Source of the DNA: Nitrosopumilaceae archaeon
GTDB taxonomy: Archaea > Thermoproteota > Nitrososphaeria > Nitrososphaerales > Nitrosopumilaceae
NCBI GenBank assembly: GCA_030041535.1
Contig: JASHNR010000058.1
Span: forward strand, 1-64,000
Direction of reading: 5' to 3'
DNA length: 64,000 bases
The position numbers and the translations under genes are program-made. Below, in pieces: positions 1-7,743 of the stretch. The number at the start of each line of letters is the position of its first letter. Position 1 is the first letter of the stretch. The notes beneath the pieces are model-generated. The model was not told the origin of the DNA, searched no databases, and saw nothing but the letters and a program-made list of their open reading frames with translations.

Positions 1-6
1 CCGAAC

Positions 7-14
7 TTTTTTAT
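7..14 (+). promoter_or_regulatory. TATA-like box for the coiled-coil gene at 39
   Basis: A TTTTTTAT run is centred about 29 nt before the GTG start at 39. That spacing fits an archaeal TATA box driving a leaderless message. It is inferred from sequence and spacing only. Confidence 0.4.
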
Positions 15-38
15 CGGCTATGGTTATTGTAATTTAAA

Positions 39-1373
39 GTGAAGCAAGTAAAAAAAACTGAGAACAACAAGGGATCAACCAAAGATAATACAGCCGATGT
101 TCTCAAGAAGATGAGCTCAATTTCTGAGGCAACCAAGGTTTTGGCGTCAGAAGTGAAGACAATGTCTAAAATTTTCACTGAGAATCAGAAAATACTAATT
201 TCATTAAAAAGTATGATAGATGGAGTTAATTCTTCACTAGATCAGATTCAAAAAAGTTCAAGACAGATAACCATCATTGAAGAAGATACACAGAGACTCT
301 TCCATGGAATGAATCAGGTAAAAGCACATTCAAACCTTATAGAGAAAATCAATGATCAGATAAATCGCCTTCAGGATCAGGTTAACAAAATTCATCAAAA
401 ACAAGAGAGCATTCCTGATACCGGTAAGCTCATGCAGAATTTAGCAGACAATCTAGACTCTATTAGAAATAATACCAAGATGATAATGCATGTATCAGAA
501 AAGACAGAGAAGATACGTGAAGAAATAAAGAATGTGACAAGCAGGGCAGAGTCATTATCAAACATTGGTTCTGAAATTGAGGAGGTAAAAAAGAGCACAA
601 AGGAAATCTCCGAAAAAACTGGAAAAATGGCACACCTTGAAGAGAGCATATCAAATATCAAAACTGAAATTAATAGAATTGTCACAAAGACAGAGCCAAT
701 CTTTGGTCTTGATTCTCAGATTAGAAATGTTAGTACAGAGATTAACTCATTGATAAAAAAAACGGATTCTCTGGATATGCTAGGTAATGACATTAGAAAC
801 GTAAACGCCGAATTTAGTAATTTCAAGGACAATGTACTAGGCAAAACAAAGGATCTGGAAGAGAAAATGTCAGACTTTGCAGAACTGCTCAATAGAAACT
901 CATCGTCCATATCAGAATTCAATAAAAAGACATACGAGATTTCTCAGCAATTAAATGAGATTAGAGATGTAACCCACAAGACCTCGCAGAGCGCCTCAAG
1001 CGAAGTTATGGGATTGCTACGCCTTTCTGAGTTTCAGTCCAATATACGCATGAGATCAGAATCAAAATATGGCACGTTAGAGGACATACAAAAAATGGTA
1101 TCTCAAACTGTAGACATGGTAAATCTATTTGACAGGCTCTCTATTGAGGTTGAATCAAAGATGTCACTTCCTCTTGAAGTAAAACAATGGAGCATATCGA
1201 AGATCATGGATTGTTCTGACAGGTGGGAAATTAGATTCACGGATGTCTTTAGACTTTTGATAAGTGAGCTAGGAGCTGATCTGGTCAAGGAGTCAATTAG
1301 AATGGAACAAATTCGCGATCTATTTGGAATTAGAGCAGTTGATGAAGTAAGACACGAGCTAAATATTTCCTAG
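39..1373 (+). CDS. Long coiled-coil protein of unknown function
   Basis: I do not recognise this 444-aa protein. Residues about 20-330 are almost entirely heptad-like coiled coil, rich in Lys, Glu, Ser, Asn and Ile and almost without Pro. Between about 150 and 275 there is an imperfect repeat of roughly 28-30 residues (IGSEIEEVKKSTKEI, LDSQIRNVSTEINSL, LGNDIRNVNAEFSNF). The last 115 residues look globular and contain Trp residues (KQWSIS, DRWEIRF). No signal peptide or membrane segment is visible, so it is probably cytoplasmic. The start is GTG with a TATA-like box 29 nt upstream. Its stop overlaps by 4 nt the stop of the convergent glycosyltransferase. The shape resembles structural or SMC-like proteins, but no ATPase motif is present. 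Confidence 0.75.
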   Translation: MKQVKKTENNKGSTKDNTADVLKKMSSISEATKVLASEVKTMSKIFTENQKILISLKSMIDGVNSSLDQIQKSSRQITIIEEDTQRLFHGMNQVKAHSNLIEKINDQINRLQDQVNKIHQKQESIPDTGKLMQNLADNLDSIRNNTKMIMHVSEKTEKIREEIKNVTSRAESLSNIGSEIEEVKKSTKEISEKTGKMAHLEESISNIKTEINRIVTKTEPIFGLDSQIRNVSTEINSLIKKTDSLDMLGNDIRNVNAEFSNFKDNVLGKTKDLEEKMSDFAELLNRNSSSISEFNKKTYEISQQLNEIRDVTHKTSQSASSEVMGLLRLSEFQSNIRMRSESKYGTLEDIQKMVSQTVDMVNLFDRLSIEVESKMSLPLEVKQWSISKIMDCSDRWEIRFTDVFRLLISELGADLVKESIRMEQIRDLFGIRAVDEVRHELNIS

Positions 1374-3397
1374 GCCTCTTCCAAGTCGTAGGTTCGTAAA
1401 CGTTCTCTTTTTCTCTTCAACATTGCAAATATTCCAATTATCACAGCTACCCATATGCAACCAAACAAAATATTGGATATACTCACATACATGTATGGTG
1501 TGGCATCAAGTAGGTTGAATGTAATTGTCGTGGCCTGTGCATGAATGTTTAGCATTCCGGCATGAAATGCGGCACTATCAGGAGATGTGCTTCCAACCTT
1601 ATCTACTGTTCCTAACATAGTCTGCAGATCTCCTTGCATTAATCCAAAGTCTGTGTCTTCGGTAGGAAATATCCATACAGGATTTCCTGATTTTGGTAGA
1701 AGCATCATTACGTTTTTCAGCTCATTGTGGATGGTTTGTGGATCGGATGTAGCCTGAACTCTTGATAAAAGCCCTCTAGCTTGGTCAAGTGGGTATATTG
1801 TGGTACTATACTCCTCAAAAGCCATGATTACGCCTAAGGCTATGAGTCCCATAATTCCGCTCATTGCAAGCTTGTAGTATGTATTTGCCATCCTTTGAGT
1901 ACCTGATGTAACAGGTATATTTCTTGATTTGCCTTTTTTAAATGTTGAATGCGATATGCTAAGATATGCAATGTAAAAGAACCCTACAACTTGAACTCCT
2001 AGTATTGGAGCAAAAATTGGATTGTTTGAAAAGATGGCAACAAATATTCCTATGATTCCATATACGCCAAAGAATATCTCAAGCAGTGTAGTTTTTGTAA
2101 AAGGTAGCGCATAGGCTTTGTCCCTCCAATCATCATTCTTATTTACTATTCCAAACTTTGGAGTACGCAAAAATTCATTCTTCTTTCCAAATAATGCGTC
2201 AAAGACAGCTACAGTATTATTCACTGCCATACCAGAAGAATAAAAGATCGCATAGAAATAGGATAGTACTTTTGACTTCCAACTTGCATGATACAGATCG
2301 CGAATTATCATGACGTACGCAAGCGGGCCCGTAGCAAGATATATCATTATTGTAATAGTTGGTAGTCCACTTACTAGGTATAGATTGATTTTTGAGGCTA
2401 GCAATACTGGAAGAATTAAGAATTGTATCAGCATTAATGGAAATGATATATGCCTTGTAAGTTGAACAAAGGCTTGGATTTTTGTCTCAATTGGAATTCT
2501 CTTTATTACAACATCGCCCAGTAATTTTATGGCACATTGAATTGACCCCTTTGCCCATCTAAATTGTTGTCTCTTTGCTGCATTCATCTGCACAGGGAGC
2601 TCCGCATCTACTACAATATCAGGTATGAATACACATTTCCAGCCTTTCATCTGAGCTCGATAACTAAGATCTAGATCTTCTACTAGTGTTGCAGTATGCC
2701 ACCCCCCAGAGTCTTCAATGCATTCTCTTCTCCACACACCAGCCGTACCATTGAAATTCATAAATAGATGTGAATTGCTTTTTGCCTTTTGTTCTATGAG
2801 AAAATGAAAATCCAAGCTTAGCGCCTGAGCCATAGTTAAAGCAGAATAGTTTTCATTAACATGACCCCACCTACATTGCACCAGACCTATCTCTGGCTTG
2901 CAAAAATACGAGAGTGCTTTTTTTAGAAACCATGAAGGCGGAATAAAATCAGCATCAAAGATAGCAACAAAGTCTCCCGTTGTAAAGCTCATTGCGTGAC
3001 GGAGTGCTCCTGCCTTGTACCCTTTTCGATTTCCTCTCCTTACATGAGTTATATCGAATCCTTTCTTTTTGTAATCATCCACTAGATCTTCTAGAATATC
3101 AAATGTGTCATCATCAGAATCATCCAGCACCTGAATACACAGCTTCTCTTTTGGGTAATCTTGTTCACAGACGGCATTTACTAGTCTAGCTGCAACATAT
3201 TTTTCATTATAAATCGGAAGCTGGATTGTAACGGTGGGGGTTTCTTTTAGCTCAATAGATTTTATTTTCTTTTTTTGTCTTGCCAAGAAAACTAAGTAAT
3301 AAAAATTACAGGTGTATAGAGTTATTACAAGAGCTATTCCGACGAACAGATTCCATAGGAATTGTGTTAAAGGAGTTGGCAGAGTATGTATCAGCAT
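1370..3397 (-). CDS. Membrane glycosyltransferase family 2 (cellulose-synthase-like)
   Basis: This processive-type family 2 glycosyltransferase would transfer sugars from a nucleotide donor to a growing polysaccharide or lipid at the cytoplasmic membrane. In 675 aa it has an N-terminal membrane segment (about 12-38) and a GT-A catalytic domain with the D92-D93 pair, the DxD motif DAD at 148-150, the acidic TLVEDLDLS at about 238-246 and the QQFRW signature at 277-281. About six further membrane helices follow, plus an external loop near 540-640. The QxxRW motif is typical of cellulose/hyaluronan/glucan synthases and related mannosyltransferases; product and donor cannot be told. It stands alone, with a TATA-like box about 28 nt before its ATG. 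A role in surface glycan is inference. Confidence 0.85.
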   Translation of the reverse strand: MLIHTLPTPLTQFLWNLFVGIALVITLYTCNFYYLVFLARQKKKIKSIELKETPTVTIQLPIYNEKYVAARLVNAVCEQDYPKEKLCIQVLDDSDDDTFDILEDLVDDYKKKGFDITHVRRGNRKGYKAGALRHAMSFTTGDFVAIFDADFIPPSWFLKKALSYFCKPEIGLVQCRWGHVNENYSALTMAQALSLDFHFLIEQKAKSNSHLFMNFNGTAGVWRRECIEDSGGWHTATLVEDLDLSYRAQMKGWKCVFIPDIVVDAELPVQMNAAKRQQFRWAKGSIQCAIKLLGDVVIKRIPIETKIQAFVQLTRHISFPLMLIQFLILPVLLASKINLYLVSGLPTITIMIYLATGPLAYVMIIRDLYHASWKSKVLSYFYAIFYSSGMAVNNTVAVFDALFGKKNEFLRTPKFGIVNKNDDWRDKAYALPFTKTTLLEIFFGVYGIIGIFVAIFSNNPIFAPILGVQVVGFFYIAYLSISHSTFKKGKSRNIPVTSGTQRMANTYYKLAMSGIMGLIALGVIMAFEEYSTTIYPLDQARGLLSRVQATSDPQTIHNELKNVMMLLPKSGNPVWIFPTEDTDFGLMQGDLQTMLGTVDKVGSTSPDSAAFHAGMLNIHAQATTITFNLLDATPYMYVSISNILFGCIWVAVIIGIFAMLKRKRERLRTYDLEEA

Positions 3398-3421
3398 TTG
3401 GAGTCTTTCAACTCACAAGTC

Positions 3422-3429
3422 CTTATAGC
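3422..3429 (-). promoter_or_regulatory. TATA-like box for the glycosyltransferase
   Basis: On the minus strand, CTATAAGG sits about 28 nt before the ATG at 3397, as expected for a leaderless archaeal promoter. Confidence 0.45.
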
Positions 3430-3444
3430 CTTACCGTTGTTTCA

Positions 3445-4398
3445 CTAGCCCTTCTTTGAGATCTTGATTGCTTGAACAGGACAAACATTCTCGCATGCTA
3501 GGCAGAATATGCAATCTGGTTCTCTTGCCATAAGGGGTTTCTTTTCAGATGAGATGTTCCCTGGGAAATCAGCCCATTCGTAGACCTTGACAGGACAAGC
3601 ATCAATACACGCACCGTCCCCTATACAGACGTCAAAATCTACTGAGACAAACTCACCCCATATACCTAACACTTCGTTTCCTTTTCGGGGCCCGAAGATC
3701 TTGATCTTATTGCTGCTGGATGGAGCAGTAAACGTTTCAGTTACTTTGAGCTTTGACTTGAATTCAACATCTATTGGGCCCTGTTTTACTCCAGATGGAG
3801 TTTCGACTTCAGCTGGTTTGGCCTCTTGTCCAGGCGGAGGTGCAGCTGGTTTTGGTTTTGGCTTGGCATTTGGAACTATCTGTGCCAGCGGTGTCATTTC
3901 TTCCAGTTCTTTTATAGCAATCTCCGGCTCTACTTGTTTAGTTTTCACAATATGTTCAACCATCCTGTCAGCAAGAATGCTATTACGCAATATGGTATCA
4001 ATCATCATCTTGGCATTTGTATCAGCCTTTCTTCGATAATCTTTGACCCATAGGCCGTCACCGTATTTCTCAATTGGATATATTTGGTATATCATATCAA
4101 CTACCTCTCCGGTTATAACTTCAACTTGAACTTCAAGCTCGATCTGTTTGTAGCCTCGCTCATCCGGATCTGGCATATTCTCCTCTTTCCAGCGATATGT
4201 CGCATAAATTCTGTCAGCGAATTGATCCATGACAAAAATTTTCTTAAAACCGCTAACAATAGAATCTATTTCATACTTGTCTTCCAATTTTACAGGCAGA
4301 CGATAAAGGCCCAGTTTATAGCTGTGTAGTGGATAAATCCCTCTCTTTGTAGTGGCAGACTGAACCGAATATACCTTATCTTTTAGAAGAAGAGACAC
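3445..4398 (-). CDS. 7Fe-type ferredoxin domain fused to an unknown N-terminal domain
   Basis: This 317-aa protein has three parts. Residues 1 to about 175 form a soluble domain I do not recognise. About 176-215 is a Pro/Lys/Ala-rich linker. Residues about 240-317 are a dicluster ferredoxin closely resembling the Sulfolobus 7Fe/zinc ferredoxin. Cluster I has C258, C264 and C268, with Asp261 where the second Cys of CxxCxxCxxxCP would be; in Sulfolobus ferredoxins this arrangement holds a [3Fe-4S] centre. Cluster II has C296, C299, C302 and C306 and should hold [4Fe-4S]. The His residues that bind zinc in the Sulfolobus protein are not evident here (SSSNK and GIWG at the matching places, compared from memory). 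The start is GTG. It lies 36 nt downstream of an unknown 110-aa gene and a rhodanese, so all three are probably one operon. A redox role is likely; the partner is unknown. Confidence 0.8.
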   Translation of the reverse strand: MSLLLKDKVYSVQSATTKRGIYPLHSYKLGLYRLPVKLEDKYEIDSIVSGFKKIFVMDQFADRIYATYRWKEENMPDPDERGYKQIELEVQVEVITGEVVDMIYQIYPIEKYGDGLWVKDYRRKADTNAKMMIDTILRNSILADRMVEHIVKTKQVEPEIAIKELEEMTPLAQIVPNAKPKPKPAAPPPGQEAKPAEVETPSGVKQGPIDVEFKSKLKVTETFTAPSSSNKIKIFGPRKGNEVLGIWGEFVSVDFDVCIGDGACIDACPVKVYEWADFPGNISSEKKPLMAREPDCIFCLACENVCPVQAIKISKKG

Positions 4399-4434
4399 GT
4401 CATTATTATTAGAAAAAGTCCTTAAAAACTCTTC

Positions 4435-4767
4435 TCAGTAGTCTGGACAGGTTTCTTCACGGATCTTTCTGTATCTTTCTTCCATCTCTTTGGCATGCTC
4501 TAATACCTCCTCAAGAGTATATTTGTCCTTAGGAAAGAACCACCGTATGCCCACTTTGTGTCCGATGCCATCCATATCATAGATCATCCCTTTTTCTGAA
4601 ATTACATTGTATTTTTCATCTATTGATTGTTCTTGCACTGTAAGACCTCGCTTGGTTTTGTCTTCCATGATGAGATCAGTAGAACCATTCCTTATGGCAT
4701 AGAATATTCCTTTGTTTAATACAGGGAGTTCCTGATCTGACTCATTATTTTTCAATTGGGTTTCCAA
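4435..4767 (-). CDS. Conserved-looking hypothetical protein between rhodanese and ferredoxin
   Basis: I do not recognise this 110-aa soluble protein. It has no membrane segment, no cysteine cluster (a single Cys near the C-terminus, TCPDY) and a predicted C-terminal helix rich in Glu, Lys and Arg (EVLEHAKEMEERYRKIREE). Its ATG lies inside the end of the rhodanese gene (23-nt overlap), so the two are probably translationally coupled. The ferredoxin fusion follows 36 nt later. A shared role with those two proteins is inference from operon structure. Confidence 0.7.
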   Translation of the reverse strand: METQLKNNESDQELPVLNKGIFYAIRNGSTDLIMEDKTKRGLTVQEQSIDEKYNVISEKGMIYDMDGIGHKVGIRWFFPKDKYTLEEVLEHAKEMEERYRKIREETCPDY

Positions 4768-5590
4768 TCATATTACCCCATTCAGTCCAAGAGCCATCAT
4801 AGTTCCTAACTTGCGGGTATCCCAATAGATACTTTAGGACAAACCATGAATGAGATGATCTCTCCCCTATTCTACAGTAGCAAATCACATCTTTATCTGG
4901 TGTAACTCCTTTAGGTTCATAATTCTTCTTTAATTCATCAACAGCTTTGAAAGTACCATCAGTATCATTTACAGCAGTAGCCCACGGAATATTGTGTGCA
5001 CTTGGAATGTGACCTCCCCTCTGAGCATGTTCCATCGGATATTCTGGAGGAGCTGTAATCTCTCCTGAGAATTCTTTTGGAGAGCGTACGTCAACAAGAA
5101 CGGTGTCTGTTTTGTCAAGGGCTCGTCTCACATCAAACAAATAAGCTCTCATTCCTTCATTAGGTGGTTTTGATACATATTTTGTTTTTTGAATCTGCGG
5201 TTCTTCTTTTGTATATGACCTCTTCTCCATTTCCCATTTTTTCCTGCCGCCATTCATGATCTTTATTTTTTCGTGCCCATAATACTTGAATATCCAAAAA
5301 ACAAAAGCTGCAAACCAGTTGTTGAAATCACCATAGAGAATCACTTCTGAATCAGATGTGATTCCATTTCTTGACATTAATTCTTCGAATTGTGATTTGT
5401 TAACTATGTCTCGCGTAACAGGATCGTTGATGTCTCTTTTCCACCAAATTAAACTGGCATTTTGAATGTGTCCCTGCCTGTAGGCATTTTCTGGATCATA
5501 GTCAACTTCAACAATCTTAATTGAGTTATTACCTAGATTTTTTGCCACTGTCTCAGTATCTGTTAAAACCTCAGGATGTGCATAACTCAT
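4745..5590 (-). CDS. Two-domain rhodanese-type sulfurtransferase
   Basis: This is a thiosulfate/3-mercaptopyruvate sulfurtransferase of 281 aa, the normal length for a tandem rhodanese. It moves sulfane sulfur from a donor onto an active-site Cys as persulfide. The N-terminal domain (about 8-125, with ILYGDFNNWFAAFVFW) is non-catalytic. The C-terminal domain (about 145-275) carries LVDVRSPKEFSGE and the loop CYCRIGERSSHSW, with C239 as the likely nucleophile and C237 beside it. The CxxGxR-type loop suits thiosulfate more than mercaptopyruvate. It is first in a probable operon with the 110-aa unknown and the 7Fe-ferredoxin fusion. A TATA-like TATAAAATATT lies about 38 nt upstream, back to back with the NAD kinase promoter. 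Confidence 0.88.
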   Translation of the reverse strand: MSYAHPEVLTDTETVAKNLGNNSIKIVEVDYDPENAYRQGHIQNASLIWWKRDINDPVTRDIVNKSQFEELMSRNGITSDSEVILYGDFNNWFAAFVFWIFKYYGHEKIKIMNGGRKKWEMEKRSYTKEEPQIQKTKYVSKPPNEGMRAYLFDVRRALDKTDTVLVDVRSPKEFSGEITAPPEYPMEHAQRGGHIPSAHNIPWATAVNDTDGTFKAVDELKKNYEPKGVTPDKDVICYCRIGERSSHSWFVLKYLLGYPQVRNYDGSWTEWGNMIGNPIEK

Positions 5591-5648
5591 AGTATCTTTC
5601 TAATCAAGTTACAGACGAGGGCCTTAATATTTTATACTCATCATATGC

Positions 5649-5656
5649 TTTTTAAG
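5649..5656 (+). promoter_or_regulatory. TATA-like box for NAD kinase
   Basis: TTTTTAAG is centred about 28 nt before the TTG start at 5680. It supports that non-ATG start and a leaderless message for the NAD kinase-Nob1 pair. Confidence 0.45.
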
Positions 5657-5679
5657 CAAAATTAGAATAGTATTCTTGA

Positions 5680-6495
5680 TTGGATCTCAATAATGTAGCC
5701 GTTGTCAGTAAAGTCGGTTCAAAGGAAGCAGAAGATGCGGCAAAGAAAGTAGTTAAGAAATTACTTGGAAGAAAAATCAGAGTACATACCGTTTCTCCAG
5801 TTCAAGTTGAGGGAGCTAAGAAAGTAGATGAATTAGAAGACCTCAAAACGGCAAAGCTTGATCTTACAATTACACTTGGCGGTGATGGTACCACCCTACG
5901 CACCTTTAGATACTTAGAAAATGAGACTCCAAATTTGGCCATCAATGTTGGAGGCAATAGAGGAATTTTATCAGAAATAACTATGCCAGAAATTGATACT
6001 GCAATAGAGCAGATAATATCTGGCAATATACTTCTTGATAAAAGAATTCGAGTCGTTGCCTCTTGTGCAGGCCAAGAATTTCCTCCTGCACTAAATGAGA
6101 TATACATTAACAGACAAAATCTAACCAAGACCTCACTTTTTGAGATAAGATTCCAAAATGATACTGTCACACAAAAAATGGACGGTGTGATAATTGCTAC
6201 TCCAAGTGGTTCAACTGGACATTCATATTCTTTAGGAGGCCCAATTCTGCATGAAAGTTTGGGCGTTCTGATAATAACTCCAGTGGCACCAGTCAACAAA
6301 TTGCCATCCATAGTAGTACCTGATGAAAAAATTGAGATAATAAGCAGTCATGATTCTAACATAATCATGGATGCTCAGGTAATCAAGACTGCAAGATTTG
6401 ATGAAGTCATCACAGTTAGAAAATACAAAAAACATGCAGTATTTGTAAGACTCAAGAAAAGAGGTCTAAGACAGATGAGCAAGCTTGGCTTTTAG
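5680..6495 (+). CDS. nadK: NAD kinase
   Basis: This ATP/polyphosphate-dependent NAD kinase makes NADP+ from NAD+ in the cytoplasm. In 271 aa it shows the family motifs in order: LGGDGTTLRTFRY near 66-77 (the GGDGT catalytic and ATP-binding motif), NVGGNRGILSE at about 89-99, and TPSGSTGHSYSLGGP at about 167-181 in the NAD-binding region. The start is TTG, supported by a TATA-like box 28 nt upstream; there is no better in-frame ATG. The last 11 nt overlap the start of the Nob1 gene, so the two are co-transcribed and probably translationally coupled. Confidence 0.92.
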   Translation: MDLNNVAVVSKVGSKEAEDAAKKVVKKLLGRKIRVHTVSPVQVEGAKKVDELEDLKTAKLDLTITLGGDGTTLRTFRYLENETPNLAINVGGNRGILSEITMPEIDTAIEQIISGNILLDKRIRVVASCAGQEFPPALNEIYINRQNLTKTSLFEIRFQNDTVTQKMDGVIIATPSGSTGHSYSLGGPILHESLGVLIITPVAPVNKLPSIVVPDEKIEIISSHDSNIIMDAQVIKTARFDEVITVRKYKKHAVFVRLKKRGLRQMSKLGF

Positions 6496-6961
6496 GGTTT
6501 TAGATGCTACCTCTTTTTATGCAGGTATACCATTTGCATCACAAAATATCAGCTATACCACACCGCTAGTTTTTGAAGAAGTCAAGCATATCAAAAAGAA
6601 TCAGGGTGCAATAACAGTTCTAATCGAATCAAACAGACTAAAAATTGTTGAACCCGAAAGAGAATTTACCGAAATGGTACTCAGAAAGGCAGAAGAAACT
6701 GGCGATCATCAGCATCTTTCCAAAGAAGATGTTTCCGTTATTGCATTATGTTTGCAGCTGGAAGGAGAATTGATTACAGATGATTTTGCTGTTTCAAATG
6801 TAGCAAAGCATATGAATTTGAAAGTTGTACCAATTATGACAAAAGGTGCAGACAGGATAAGTTGGGTTTATTTTTGTCCTGGTTGCAAATCAAGTTTTTC
6901 TAAAGCTTCTATTTGTCCAATATGCGGAAGCAAGACAAGACGCAAGTCATCCAAGCGGTAG
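6485..6961 (+). CDS. nob1: PIN-domain endoribonuclease Nob1 with zinc ribbon
   Basis: Nob1 is the endonuclease that trims the 3' end of 16S rRNA during small-subunit maturation. The 158-aa protein has an N-terminal PIN domain (about 1-120) with the acidic residues D7 (VLDATSF), E in VFEEVKH, D near KEDVSVIA and D in ITDDF. A C-terminal zinc ribbon follows with CPGC and CPIC pairs (about 129-148), and then a basic tail. The start is TTG, overlapping NAD kinase by 11 nt. Its 3' end overlaps by 15 nt the end of the convergent second rhodanese gene. A generic PIN toxin is less likely because of the zinc ribbon and the lack of an antitoxin gene. Confidence 0.88.
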   Translation: MAFRVLDATSFYAGIPFASQNISYTTPLVFEEVKHIKKNQGAITVLIESNRLKIVEPEREFTEMVLRKAEETGDHQHLSKEDVSVIALCLQLEGELITDDFAVSNVAKHMNLKVVPIMTKGADRISWVYFCPGCKSSFSKASICPICGSKTRRKSSKR

Positions 6962-7705
6962 TCTTCGTCCTATCCAGTCAGCTAGTGAACCATCGTACAG
7001 CCTGACGTTTTCATAACCGGCAATCTTAAGCTGGGTGAATACATTTGCCGCCCTATGACCAAGTGCACAATAACACACAAGTTCTTTGTCTTTTGGAATT
7101 TTTTGCGCCTCGAATATCTTTACGAGTTCGTCTTTCTCCTTGAAAAGAGAGCCCTTTTCTCCCACTCCGTCTGTAAAAGGAAAAAGAACAGAGTTTGGTA
7201 TCTTGCCTCCCATATACTCTTGTGGGGATCTAGCATCAATGATAAAAGCCGAATCGATTCTTTTTTGAAGCTCTTCTGCCCCTATTCTAATAGCAGAATT
7301 TACTTTTGGCACGAAAATAGCAGGATTTGGTTTATAGACCTCCTTTGTGATTGCAAGCCCTTTTTGGTACCAACTTCTAATTCCAATGTCAAGGATCTTT
7401 GTTTTTTCATGTCCATAGTATAACAAAGTCCAAGATATCCTAGCTGCAGACGGGTCCATGTAATCGCCATATATTATTACGGTCTTTGTCTCATCAATTC
7501 CAAGAGAACTAAACAGGCTTGCAGCGTTTTCAGGCTCTAGAACAAGATTTGCGCCAGAATCAGTGGCCTTGATTACTTTATCCACTCCAAGAGGTTGCGA
7601 CCGCGGTATGTGTCCATATGAATAGGCAACACTCCCTCTAGAATCTAGTATGATAAGATCTGGGTCATTGTAATGCTCGGCCAGCCAAGAATGAGAAACT
7701 ATCAT
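6947..7705 (-). CDS. Two-domain rhodanese-type sulfurtransferase, second copy
   Basis: This 252-aa tandem rhodanese is a distant paralogue of the one at 4745-5590. The N-terminal domain (about 1-115, VIIYGDYMDPSAARISW) is the inactive one. The C-terminal domain (about 135-250) has FIIDARSPQEYMGGK and the active loop CYCALGHRAANVF, with C213 as the likely persulfide-carrying residue. The CYC pair before the loop is shared with the first copy. It is a single gene with ATG start, convergent with Nob1 and overlapping it by 15 nt. The physiological sulfur acceptor is unknown; tRNA thiolation and Fe-S assembly are options. Confidence 0.86.
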   Translation of the reverse strand: MIVSHSWLAEHYNDPDLIILDSRGSVAYSYGHIPRSQPLGVDKVIKATDSGANLVLEPENAASLFSSLGIDETKTVIIYGDYMDPSAARISWTLLYYGHEKTKILDIGIRSWYQKGLAITKEVYKPNPAIFVPKVNSAIRIGAEELQKRIDSAFIIDARSPQEYMGGKIPNSVLFPFTDGVGEKGSLFKEKDELVKIFEAQKIPKDKELVCYCALGHRAANVFTQLKIAGYENVRLYDGSLADWIGRRLPLG

Positions 7706-7743
7706 TTAGTTGTTAAAGTCAAGCGACAGTATTTTATTGTATG

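Noticed and set aside
395-922. Minus-strand frames inside the coiled-coil gene
   Set aside because: They are shadows of a repetitive, Lys/Glu-rich plus-strand gene and are rich in Ser, Phe and Leu with no protein-like pattern.
53-1370. Calling the coiled-coil protein an SMC or methyl-accepting chemotaxis protein
   Set aside because: No Walker motifs, no hinge, no membrane helices and no conserved chemoreceptor signalling tip.
3587-4329. Plus-strand frames opposite the ferredoxin fusion
   Set aside because: They oppose a gene with clear Cys motifs; their composition (Ser/Thr/Cys-rich) is typical of antisense frames.
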